This document shows, piece by piece, positions 1 to 5,867 of a stretch of 10,652 nucleotides of DNA. The notes below the pieces were generated by a model that was not told the DNA's origin, did not search any database, and saw only the letters and a list, made by a program, of their open reading frames with translations. The DNA is from DATDVH01 sp035290045 (GTDB lineage Bacteria > Patescibacteriota > Microgenomatia > UBA1406 > HO2-37-13b), in the NCBI GenBank assembly GCA_035290045.1, contig DATDVH010000027.1, positions 1-10,652 of the forward strand, given 5' to 3'. Every line of letters begins with the position of its first letter. Positions within the stretch are counted from its first letter, which is position 1. Made by a program: the position numbers and the translations under genes.

Positions 1-73
1 ACCTCCTTTCTGCTTCACGGCTTAAAGAGTATCCTTTCAGTTCTGGACACGGAATGATTTTGTATGCTCGCAT
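1..73 (-). CDS. Probable IS transposase, N-terminal fragment (left copy)
   Basis: The open frame starts with ATG at 73-71 and runs off the window after 24 full codons. It reads MRAYKIIPCPELKGY, then a SLSREAERR stretch. This resembles the N-terminus of helix-turn-helix plus integrase-core (DDE, IS481/IS3-like) transposases common in Patescibacteria, where an LS-(R/K)-EA-x-RR segment precedes the HTH domain. That resemblance is from memory, and no catalytic residue is visible. An in-frame ATG nine codons upstream (AAA GGA follows it) is an alternative start, but it lies ahead of the TATAAT box at 88-83, so the ATG at 73 is preferred. The same fragment occurs at the right end. Confidence 0.5.
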   Translation of the reverse strand, partial: MRAYKIIPCPELKGYSLSREAERR

Positions 74-82
74 AGACGAGCC

Positions 83-88
83 ATTATA
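83..88 (-). promoter_or_regulatory. -10 box of the left IS transposase
   Basis: The minus strand reads TATAAT from 88 to 83, nine bases before the ATG at 73. Transcription would begin within a few bases of the start codon, the same arrangement seen for most genes here. No good -35 is visible at the usual distance. Confidence 0.5.
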
Positions 89-99
89 TGATCCTTTCA

Positions 100-117
100 T
101 ACAGTTTTGTAACTGTA
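100..117. repeat. 7-bp hairpin inside the left IS end
   Basis: TACAGTT (100-106), TTGT loop, AACTGTA (111-117) form a perfect 7-bp inverted repeat. It lies between the IS tip and the transposase -10 box and is repeated at 10537-10554. It could be a transposase- or regulator-binding site; the role is unknown. Confidence 0.5.
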
Positions 118-140
118 TCGGATCTATCGGGTCCTAGACA

Positions 141-262
141 AGTCAAAAAAGTAACCATTCAGGATTTGACAAAGAAATTATTTCCTGAGCACAAATGTAC
201 TTAAAATTTTATAATGGCTCATACTCATTTTGATAACTCTTGAACGGTTACGAAAAAAACCC
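141..262. other. Non-coding stretch between the IS end and the first promoter
   Basis: Apart from the possible gene remnant at 142-204, I see no tRNA, terminator hairpin or convincing gene before the promoter at 263. A TATAATGG at 210-217 matches the IS promoter over 11 bases (TATAATGGCTC) but is followed only by a nine-codon frame. Confidence 0.4.
142..204 (+). pseudogene. Possible 3' remnant of a gene interrupted by the left IS
   Basis: Starting two bases inside the IS boundary, one frame reads VKKVTIQDLTKKLFPEHK and ends at TAA 202-204. Its composition is ordinary for a protein C-terminus (alternating charged and hydrophobic, ending HKCT). Upstream the frame continues through the IS sequence only to a stop at 73-75, so any original 5' part has been replaced. 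I do not recognise the family. With 20 codons this could be chance, but it fits an IS landing near the end of a gene. Confidence 0.35.
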
Positions 263-291
263 TTGACAAAATAAAAAAAAACATATACAGT
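263..291 (+). promoter_or_regulatory. Promoter of the first operon
   Basis: A perfect -35 TTGACA (263-268) is followed after 17 bases by TACAGT (286-291, 4/6 match to TATAAT). TATACA at 284-289 is an alternative -10 with a 15-base spacer. The ATG at 299 is seven bases past the -10, so the predicted transcript starts at or next to the start codon. Confidence 0.65.
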
Positions 292-298
292 GTTATTT

Positions 299-1066
299 AT
301 GAGTAGTAGAAAAAACATTTTCTTTATTTTTGTTCTAGTTTATGTTCTTTTGTTTTATTCACCTTTCAGTATCAAAGCTCAGCTCACTCAAGATATACCA
401 CAAACAACCACTGATTCACCAGCAACTCGTCAAGACAATATAGAAAATAGAAAAACCATTAGAGACAATAGACAAAGTGTTCCTGGACTCAATGTAAAAG
501 AAAACCTTCAAATGCGGAAAGAGAATGTAGACATTCGAAAAGAAACACGAAGCGAGAGACAACAACAGTTCAAAGATAAAGTTACACAGATAAAAGATGA
601 AAAAAAACAAGTCGTCATTGAACGTGTTAATCAAAAGTTTATAACGATCAATAAAAAACAAACAGATCGGATGCTTGAGCGATTAGAGAGACTTACCAAT
701 ATTATAGTTAAACTGCAGGATCGTTTGACTACTTTAAAAAATGAGGGACAAAATACCTCATCAGCTGAGACTGCGATCTCAAACGCTCAAAAAGCTATTG
801 AGACAAGTAAAATTGCAGTTCAAACACAGTCTTCAAAAGAATATGTACCACAAATTAGTAACGAATCAGCATTGCAACAAACCATTAGCACTACTTCAAG
901 TCAGTTAAAAACTGACCTTGCTACAACTCATAAGACAGTTATTGCCGCGCATCAAGCAGTAGTAAAAGCTCATCAAGCAATAATCGCGATACGTAGAACT
1001 GTTATAAGCCCAACACAGGAAATAACATCAGTTATCATTCCGACCGTAGCACCAATTACTGAATAA
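299..1066 (+). CDS. Secreted coiled-coil protein, unknown function
   Basis: A 255-residue protein starts at ATG 299. GTG at 290 is in frame, but it overlaps the -10 box, so ATG 299 is preferred. The N-terminus is a Sec-type signal peptide: SSRK, then a hydrophobic run, then a likely signal peptidase I site SIKA/QLTQ at about residue 28. The mature part begins Thr/Gln-rich. Residues of roughly 45-150 are very rich in K, E, R, Q and N and predicted helical coiled coil (RKETRSERQQQF, IKDEKKQVVIERVNQ, RMLERLERL). A second Ala/Thr/Ser-rich helical part (about 160-235) precedes a Thr/Pro-rich tail. I recall similar uncharacterised exported proteins in Microgenomates genomes but know no function. 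It heads a run of closely spaced + strand genes. An envelope structural or stress role is only a guess. Confidence 0.8.
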   Translation: MSSRKNIFFIFVLVYVLLFYSPFSIKAQLTQDIPQTTTDSPATRQDNIENRKTIRDNRQSVPGLNVKENLQMRKENVDIRKETRSERQQQFKDKVTQIKDEKKQVVIERVNQKFITINKKQTDRMLERLERLTNIIVKLQDRLTTLKNEGQNTSSAETAISNAQKAIETSKIAVQTQSSKEYVPQISNESALQQTISTTSSQLKTDLATTHKTVIAAHQAVVKAHQAIIAIRRTVISPTQEITSVIIPTVAPITE

Positions 1067-1074
1067 AAAAATAT

Positions 1075-1479
1075 ATGGAAAATGACAGTCAATCAATAAA
1101 TCAACCTTTATCACAATCAACCACACCTTCTTCCACAGCCCCATCATTTTCATCACCTTCTCAAATACCCCCCGCATCACCTCCTTCATCAACTATATCT
1201 CGCGCATCATCTAAGACAACCTTCATTCTCTTTATTATATTGCTCATCGTCATCATAACTGGAGGTGTCATATATTATATGTCAAATCAAATATCTCCTT
1301 CTACGACACCGTATATCCCCCCTGTCACAAATCAGGTTGAGAAAATACCTCAACAAACACCGACTGATATTCCCATAGTTACACCAACAGTTGATGAAGA
1401 TATAGACTCTCTTAATACTCCTATTGACGACTTGACTCCTGATTTTCAAGATATTGACAATGACCTAAAGCAGTTATAA
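1075..1479 (+). CDS. Ser/Pro/Thr-rich single-span membrane protein, unknown function
   Basis: The protein has 134 residues and starts eight bases after the preceding stop, with no Shine-Dalgarno sequence. Residues 1-46 are a low-complexity Ser/Pro/Thr/Gln segment. Residues of about 49-69 form one strongly hydrophobic span (ILFIILLIVIITGGVIYY). The rest is a Pro/Thr linker followed by an acidic tail with repeated Asp (DEDIDSLNTPIDDL, DFQDIDNDLKQL). The topology is probably N-in/C-out. The alternating D-L/D-I acidic end resembles tails I have seen on small CPR envelope proteins of unknown function. Position between two other exported or anchored proteins suggests a shared envelope role. No enzymatic motif is present. 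Confidence 0.75.
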   Translation: MENDSQSINQPLSQSTTPSSTAPSFSSPSQIPPASPPSSTISRASSKTTFILFIILLIVIITGGVIYYMSNQISPSTTPYIPPVTNQVEKIPQQTPTDIPIVTPTVDEDIDSLNTPIDDLTPDFQDIDNDLKQL

Positions 1480-1485
1480 AAATAA

Positions 1486-1491
1486 TATAAT
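1486..1491 (+). promoter_or_regulatory. Internal -10 box before the gene at 1500
   Basis: A perfect TATAAT sits eight bases before the ATG at 1500, giving a predicted leaderless start. TTGACA at 1454-1459 is too far away (26 bases) to be its -35, though it is 15 bases from a TATAAA at 1475-1480. This is a likely internal promoter for 1500-3131. Confidence 0.5.
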
Positions 1492-1499
1492 ATATATTT

Positions 1500-2042
1500 A
1501 TGTTATTTTCTCCGATTAAGTTTAATACACGATCTCTTGTTTTCATAGGGATATTGCTCATTATTTTTTTCTTTCTCGCAGGATTTCGTCTTGGAAAAAA
1601 AATACAACAAACAGATTATAAGAAAATCACTATCACACCAACACAAACTGCTAACACTGTATTTACTGCGCTTCAACTTAAAAGGTTTGTCGCATCAGCA
1701 TGCGGTTTTCAATTCCTTTATCCTGCGGTACTGAAAGAATTAGAAAACGCAACGAATGAAGCTACACTCACCTATCAAACCAATGTTCCAAATCAGAAAA
1801 CAAGCACAATCACGATCTCATGCGATTCTCCTTCAAAAATGAAAAAATTTACCGATATGATAGGACAATTAAAAACTGAAGGGATTAGAATTGTTGATAC
1901 GGTTGATATAAACCTCTATCAATCAGATGTTATTGATACACCCTACGTTTATTTTATTCATCCTGAATCCAAAAAACAAATACTCATGCGCATACCGCGC
2001 AATTTATTAGATCTATTTGAAAGCACTCTCAAATTTCTGTAA
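1500..2042 (+). CDS. Membrane-anchored exported protein, unknown function
   Basis: The protein has 180 residues. An N-terminal segment (MLFSPIKFNTRS) precedes one hydrophobic span at about residues 13-30 (LVFIGILLIIFFFLAGF), then RLGKK. This is a signal anchor with the remainder outside. A Thr-rich linker (ITITPTQTANT) leads to a small globular domain from about residue 60 that contains two cysteines (C68 and C104) able to pair once exported. The phrase ACGFQFLYPAVLKE resembles the 'F-x-F-x-YP' opening of PsbP-like or lipoprotein-type domains, but I cannot assign a family. The gene lies 13 bases before the TyrRS gene and probably shares its transcript; a local -10 box may also drive both. Confidence 0.7.
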   Translation: MLFSPIKFNTRSLVFIGILLIIFFFLAGFRLGKKIQQTDYKKITITPTQTANTVFTALQLKRFVASACGFQFLYPAVLKELENATNEATLTYQTNVPNQKTSTITISCDSPSKMKKFTDMIGQLKTEGIRIVDTVDINLYQSDVIDTPYVYFIHPESKKQILMRIPRNLLDLFESTLKFL

Positions 2043-2054
2043 AACTTCTTTCTT

Positions 2055-3131
2055 ATGACTATTGAAGAAAAAATTGCACTGATAAAACAAGTAGGGGAAG
2101 AAGTCATCAAAGAAGAAGAACTGTATGACCTATTTCAAAAGGAAAAAAATTGTATCGCTTACGATGGTTTTGAACCCTCAGGACAGATGCATATTGCCCA
2201 AGGAATACTGCGCACTATAAATATTAACAAACTCATCAAAACCGGCATCACTTTTAAGATGCTCATCGCGGATTGGCACGCATGGGCAAATAATAAAATG
2301 GGAGGGGATTTGGAAAAAATACAAACCGTGGGACGATATTTTATTGAGGTATGGAAAGCATGTGGGATGGATATGCAGAAAGTGCAATTCGTATGGGCAT
2401 CTGAATTGGTAAAATCAGATAGTTATTGGAAATTAGTTCTACAAATTGCAAAGACAAACTCCATCCGACGTTTCATAAGAACTGCCGAGATCATGGGACG
2501 AGCAGAATCATTTGATCTTTCAGCCGCACAGATCATTTACCCCTGCATGCAAACTGCTGATATTTTTACCTTAGGAGCACACATCACCGAGCTTGGGATG
2601 GACCAACGTAAAGTCAATATGTTAGCCAGAGAAATCGGTTCGCTTCTTGGGTATTGGAAACCAATAGTAATCAGTCATCATATGCTTACGGGATTGACAA
2701 AACCAACTTCTCATACTACTGACAAAATAACTCGCACCATAGAACTCAAAATGTCAAAATCCAAACCAGACACAGCGCTTTTTATGACTGACAGTTTTGA
2801 CGATCTCAAACGTAAAATTGATAAGGCATGGTGTCCTGAAGGTATCGTGAAAGAAAACCCAATTCTTGAATATTGCCGATATATTTTGTTTGAAAAATTT
2901 GATGCGCTTCCCATTGAACGGCCTGCAAAATATGGAGGAAAACTCATCGTCAAATCAGCTGATGAACTTGAGAATCTCTACAGAACACAATCAATCCATC
3001 CTCAAGATCTCAAACACACCGTCATAGTACTGCTTGATAAACTCCTCCAACCGGTCAGACGTCATTTTATTGAAAACAAAGAAGCTCATACACTCCTTGA
3101 AACGGTTAAAATCTACCAAACCACACGTTGA
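2055..3131 (+). CDS. tyrS: Tyrosyl-tRNA synthetase, archaeal/eukaryotic type
   Basis: This 358-residue class I enzyme activates tyrosine with ATP and charges tRNA-Tyr in the cytoplasm. The HIGH-type motif is YDGFEPSGQMHIAQG (residues 36-50), and the KMSKS loop is ELKMSKSKPD (230-239). Tyrosine-pocket segments are YPCMQTADI (162-170) and GMDQRKVNMLARE (181-193). The C-terminal part shows CPEGIVKENP, AKYGG and HPQDLK, hallmarks of the archaeal/eukaryotic family. It lacks the S4-like C-terminal domain of ordinary bacterial TyrRS. IADWHAWANNKMGGDLEKIQ and SHHML recall plant and protist cytosolic enzymes even more than Methanocaldococcus TyrRS. About 15 extra residues (GLTKPTSHTTDKITRTIE) lie just before KMSKS. 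It is last in a four-gene run, with no Shine-Dalgarno sequence. Function is confident; the lineage origin is inferred from recalled sequences. Confidence 0.93.
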   Translation: MTIEEKIALIKQVGEEVIKEEELYDLFQKEKNCIAYDGFEPSGQMHIAQGILRTININKLIKTGITFKMLIADWHAWANNKMGGDLEKIQTVGRYFIEVWKACGMDMQKVQFVWASELVKSDSYWKLVLQIAKTNSIRRFIRTAEIMGRAESFDLSAAQIIYPCMQTADIFTLGAHITELGMDQRKVNMLAREIGSLLGYWKPIVISHHMLTGLTKPTSHTTDKITRTIELKMSKSKPDTALFMTDSFDDLKRKIDKAWCPEGIVKENPILEYCRYILFEKFDALPIERPAKYGGKLIVKSADELENLYRTQSIHPQDLKHTVIVLLDKLLQPVRRHFIENKEAHTLLETVKIYQTTR

Positions 3132-3267
3132 TCACTCCATACCTTTCTTCTCGCCTCTACCTTTTTACTCTTTATGAAAAAGTTCACCTCTCCCCTACTC
3201 TACTACATTAAACGACGTATTTTGTACTGTAATTCTCTTATTTTTTAGCCTCTTCTTTCTTTTATCA

Positions 3268-3291
3268 TTTTTTACTAAAAAACGTAAAAAA
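3268..3291. repeat. 8-bp inverted repeat upstream of the 3329 promoter
   Basis: TTTTTTAC (3268-3275) and GTAAAAAA (3284-3291) form an 8-bp inverted repeat with an 8-base centre. It overlaps the place where a -35 would lie for the TATAAT at 3298. It may be an operator or a weak, AT-rich terminator for the upstream operon. The T-run precedes rather than follows the stem on the + strand, so a classical terminator is unlikely. Confidence 0.35.
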
Positions 3292-3294
3292 ATG

Positions 3295-3303
3295 TGATAT
3301 AAT
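3295..3303 (+). promoter_or_regulatory. Extended -10 promoter of the 3329-4988 gene pair
   Basis: TGATATAAT (3295-3303) is a perfect extended -10 (TGn plus TATAAT). No good -35 is visible. The start would be near 3310, leaving a leader of about 20-25 bases that contains two tandem copies of GTTTTAAAA (3311-3319 and 3320-3328). This is the one clear promoter here whose gene does not begin at the predicted transcription start. Confidence 0.6.
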
Positions 3304-3328
3304 ACATACGGTTTTAAAAGTTTTAAAA

Positions 3329-4006
3329 GTGATTATGAGTGCAGAAAAAATGCCCGCTCCAATATCCTCTAATGAAATACTATATCCTCATTTAATACAT
3401 ACTGATGACATCGTTCATATCATTAAAAAATTAGCATTTATTCCTCCAATTCCTGAGATTGCAACAAGTAGAGACAGCGCCTTAGAAAGGAAAAAAATTA
3501 GAGGAATATTTTTTGAAAATGAAGTCAACGGATCGTACAATAGCATGGTTGAAAACATCACCTCTAAAAGAAGAGCTATAGGTCTATCACTTCGCCAATT
3601 TTCTCTTCCTAATTATCCCCATAGTAATCTTATACTACCCCCTTCTCTTCTCCCACTACTCCCCCACCGCATACTATTCAAAACTATAGGTATCAGTTCT
3701 GTTTCTCTCTTTATCTCCGAAGACCAATTACCCCAGAGCTATCAGTGGGAATATGACCCAGCATTTTACCCCTTTGGATTTGCCCGTAAAAAAAATTCTG
3801 AATGGAATGTCATTACTTCTCATGAGCATATTGCACATAACTCATTGACTGACAAACAAATAAGTAGTCTTGTGTGCTTAGATTTTTTTACCTCAGTTGA
3901 ATCATTAAATATACACCCTTCTATGATTAAAAATCAGCTTTCAGAATGGATCAATACACAACCGAGAGAACAAATACTAAAACACATAAAAATTATTCCT
4001 TCATGA
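3329..4006 (+). CDS. Hypothetical protein upstream of fmt
   Basis: The frame opens at GTG 3329 (225 residues) or ATG 3335 (223 residues, beginning MSAEKMPAP). Neither has a ribosome-binding site, and ATG is the likelier start. The protein looks cytosolic: no signal peptide or membrane span. A mixed helical N-terminal half contains ERKKIRGIFFENEVNG. A Pro/Leu-rich middle follows (LPPSLLPLLPHRILF, about residues 100-115), then an aromatic stretch (YQWEYDPAFYPFGFARKKN). I do not recognise a family or catalytic motif. Only one base separates its stop from the fmt start, so the two are probably co-transcribed and perhaps translationally coupled. A role linked to translation initiation is possible but unsupported. 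Confidence 0.7.
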   Translation: MIMSAEKMPAPISSNEILYPHLIHTDDIVHIIKKLAFIPPIPEIATSRDSALERKKIRGIFFENEVNGSYNSMVENITSKRRAIGLSLRQFSLPNYPHSNLILPPSLLPLLPHRILFKTIGISSVSLFISEDQLPQSYQWEYDPAFYPFGFARKKNSEWNVITSHEHIAHNSLTDKQISSLVCLDFFTSVESLNIHPSMIKNQLSEWINTQPREQILKHIKIIPS

Positions 4007-4007
4007 T

Positions 4008-4988
4008 ATGAAACCCCTCAAAGTCACGTTCTTCGGCACTCCTTATTTTTCAGCGCGATTATTAGACAAAATACTTGTCAACAAAAATCTTCCTATTGAA
4101 ATACTCTTTGTTCTTACTCAACAAGACAAACCAACGGGAAGAAAAAAAATAATAACCCCCTCACCCGTGAAATTAATCGCGCTCAAACACCATATTCCCG
4201 TGTATTATTACATAAGTGAGATACCTGCCTCCCTCTTTTCAGCAATTGATCTGTGTTTAGTCTATTCATATGGTTATATAATTCCCGCACAATTCCTGAA
4301 TACACCACGCTTTGGATTGTGGAACATTCACCCCTCTCTTTTGCCAAAATACCGTGGACCGTCGCCGATTGCCTACCCTCTTCTTCTTGGCGATAAAGAA
4401 ACCGGAGTAACCCTGATGAAAATGGACGAAAAAATTGATCATGGAAATCTTATCGCACAAGAAAAACTATCCATAGACCCGGATGATAGCAGATTAGATT
4501 TGGAGATCAAACTGACTGATACAGGCTATGAACTTTTCATAAAAACAGTTGTTAAACTTATTTCAACAAAATGTATTACTTTTCACCCAAAAGAACAAGA
4601 TCATCTCCACGCAACCTATACACAACTACTCACTAAGGATCATGGTTTTGTGGCTCTGGAGATAATAAAAAAAGCATTGTGCGGTGAGCAGATTGTAGAA
4701 GATGCACTCCCCTCTCTTGTTAAAGAATATCTTACGCACTATCCTCATGAAGAAACAAATTTCTTAAAAGTAACTTTTAATTTTTCAATTTTAATTTTTA
4801 ATTTGTATCGTGCTCTCTCTACCTGGCCTGGTATATGGACAAAAGTGATAATAAAAGGTCAAGAAAAAAGATTGAAGCTGACAAATATGTCGTTTGAACA
4901 AAACAAACTCTACCTCAATAGAGTGAAACTTGAAGGGAAAAAAGAAGTTGATTTTATACAGTTCAATAATGCATACAACATATTTTAG
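4008..4988 (+). CDS. fmt: Methionyl-tRNA formyltransferase
   Basis: The enzyme transfers a formyl group from 10-formyltetrahydrofolate to initiator Met-tRNA. At 326 residues it has the usual family length. The N-terminus has FFGTPYFSARLLD and VLTQQDKPTGRKK (residues 8-47). The catalytic segment is NIHPSLLPKYRG with Asn106, His108 and, further on, Asp144 (in MDEKIDHGNLI), matching the numbering known for E. coli Fmt. The LLPKYRG loop continues GPSPIAYPLLLGDKETGVT. The C-terminal OB-like domain begins near RALSTWPGIWTKV (about 269-281). It follows the hypothetical gene after one base and ends four bases from the convergent VIT-family gene. Its presence shows that translation starts with formyl-Met, as expected for a bacterium. 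Confidence 0.95.
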   Translation: MKPLKVTFFGTPYFSARLLDKILVNKNLPIEILFVLTQQDKPTGRKKIITPSPVKLIALKHHIPVYYYISEIPASLFSAIDLCLVYSYGYIIPAQFLNTPRFGLWNIHPSLLPKYRGPSPIAYPLLLGDKETGVTLMKMDEKIDHGNLIAQEKLSIDPDDSRLDLEIKLTDTGYELFIKTVVKLISTKCITFHPKEQDHLHATYTQLLTKDHGFVALEIIKKALCGEQIVEDALPSLVKEYLTHYPHEETNFLKVTFNFSILIFNLYRALSTWPGIWTKVIIKGQEKRLKLTNMSFEQNKLYLNRVKLEGKKEVDFIQFNNAYNIF

Positions 4989-4992
4989 ACGC

Positions 4993-5778
4993 TTATACCT
5001 TGAATAAACTACCGATAAAATAACCAATAAAGGCTGATACCATACCGATCACGAGGATCTCAATCCCCTGCTTTATTCTATTTCGTCCAAGTGTCACCTG
5101 CGCTTTATAATACCCGACTATGAAAAGCGATAGTGCAGATATCAATAAAGAAAAAATAACTGCGGATTTTACTGGCAGGAAAAAAAAGGCAATCAGAGGA
5201 ATAAATGAACCGATAATCGCAGATATTCCCACCCACGCTGCAGAAGTAAGCCCGTCTTTTCTGTTGACTGGTTCAAGTTTGAGCTCATCATTCATCATCA
5301 CTTCAAGCCATATTTTTTTATTTGATGTAATTTTTTGAACAACACTTTCAAGCTCGCTTCCTTCAAAACCATATCTCTTATACAAACTGCGTACCTCTTC
5401 TCTCTCCCCTTCAGGCATATGCTTTATCTCCCATTTTTCCCGCTCATACTCACTTTGATAATAATCTGCTTCAGCTATCTTTGAGGTATACGCAACAGCT
5501 CCCATTGAAACGCTTTCGGCAAATGCCGCCGCAAGTCCTGCCACAATTACGATTTTTATATTTGAAGTTGCCGCGGCAACACCGAGAATCACACCTAATA
5601 CATTGACTAACCCGTCTTGTCCACCTAAAATAATCTCGGGAAGGTTAAATGACTTTTTATGTTCTTCTCCATGTCTGACTGATTGTTGAATAGCGCGTAC
5701 TGTATGCGCATTTTTTGCAAGCGATGTATCGCCTTTCAAATACGCCTCACGTGCTGTGTCTACTCGAGATTGTATCAT
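4993..5778 (-). CDS. VIT1/CCC1-family metal transporter
   Basis: A membrane protein of the VIT1/CCC1 family, whose members move Fe2+ or Mn2+ out of the cytoplasm. From ATG 5778 it has 261 residues; an in-frame GTG at 5793 would add five, but it lies upstream of the -10 box. A 45-residue soluble N-terminus (rich in R, H, K and Q) precedes five hydrophobic spans near residues 47-71, 75-98, 178-200, 203-226 and 238-258. Family signatures are GGQDGLVNVLGV (52-63) and AESVSMGAVAYTS (87-99). Between spans 2 and 3 is the acidic cytoplasmic metal-binding helix pair, with repeated Glu (E103, E110, E112, E114, E117) and, later, WLEVMMNDE. Substrate specificity cannot be read from sequence. The gene is convergent with fmt, four bases apart. 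Confidence 0.88.
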   Translation of the reverse strand: MIQSRVDTAREAYLKGDTSLAKNAHTVRAIQQSVRHGEEHKKSFNLPEIILGGQDGLVNVLGVILGVAAATSNIKIVIVAGLAAAFAESVSMGAVAYTSKIAEADYYQSEYEREKWEIKHMPEGEREEVRSLYKRYGFEGSELESVVQKITSNKKIWLEVMMNDELKLEPVNRKDGLTSAAWVGISAIIGSFIPLIAFFFLPVKSAVIFSLLISALSLFIVGYYKAQVTLGRNRIKQGIEILVIGMVSAFIGYFIGSLFKV

Positions 5779-5792
5779 AGAAAAATGATACA
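5771..5792. repeat. 8-bp inverted repeat spanning the transporter -10 box and start codon
   Basis: TGTATCAT (5771-5778) and ATGATACA (5785-5792) are perfect inverted arms around a 6-base centre. On the minus strand the first arm contains the -10 hexamer TATCAT and the second starts with the ATG. This is a candidate operator for metal-dependent repression; it could equally be coincidental. Confidence 0.45.
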
Positions 5793-5813
5793 CCTATTAG
5801 TAATAAATTGCAA
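5785..5813 (-). promoter_or_regulatory. Promoter of the VIT-family transporter
   Basis: On the minus strand, TTGCAA (5813-5808, 4/6) is followed after exactly 17 bases by TATCAT (5790-5785, 5/6). The ATG at 5778 is six bases past the -10, so the message is predicted to be leaderless. This spacing is what decides for ATG 5778 over GTG 5793. Confidence 0.6.
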
Positions 5814-5856
5814 AGCTCGGATAAAATAACATACCACATTTTAAGTAAAAAATTAT

Positions 5857-5862
5857 TATAAT
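5857..5862 (+). promoter_or_regulatory. -10 box of the GT2 gene
   Basis: A perfect TATAAT ends five bases before the ATG at 5868. No -35 match is evident. The predicted transcript starts at the start codon. Confidence 0.55.
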
Positions 5863-5867
5863 GAAAT

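Larger units (their letters stand above)
2..140 (-). mobile_element. Left copy of an insertion-sequence 5' end (139-base inverted repeat)
   Basis: Bases 2-140 are the exact reverse complement of 10514-10652, and the identity stops abruptly at 140/141. Read on the minus strand the block starts 5'-TGTCTAGGACC, the TG terminal dinucleotide expected of IS3/IS481-type elements. It then has a repeated CCGATA, a 7-bp hairpin, a TATAAT box, and the start of an open frame resembling a transposase N-terminus. I infer that this is the promoter-proximal end of an IS whose body lies outside the window. The IS family is not certain because only 139 bases are visible. Confidence 0.7.
3132..3328. other. Intergenic region between the TyrRS gene and the next operon
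   Basis: About 197 bases, pyrimidine-rich on the + strand at first. It holds no tRNA or strong GC hairpin and no convincing small gene. Its visible content is the TTTTTTAC/GTAAAAAA inverted repeat, the extended -10, and the tandem GTTTTAAAA leader repeats. Confidence 0.45.

Noticed and set aside
213..242. Nine-codon frame MAHTHFDNS after TATAAT at 210-215
   Set aside because: Its ATG overlaps the hexamer itself, it is tiny, and there is no ribosome site or conservation evidence. The 11-base match to the IS promoter may be chance.
416..661. Minus-strand frame opposite the first secreted protein
   Set aside because: It is the complement of the K/E/R-rich coiled-coil codons, which automatically reads as an F/L/S-rich hydrophobic peptide; no promoter or family resemblance.
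3132..3328. tRNA or structured RNA gene between TyrRS and the next operon (for example a T-box controlling tyrS)
   Set aside because: No cloverleaf, GC stems or T-box-like conserved segment is visible; the region follows rather than precedes tyrS.
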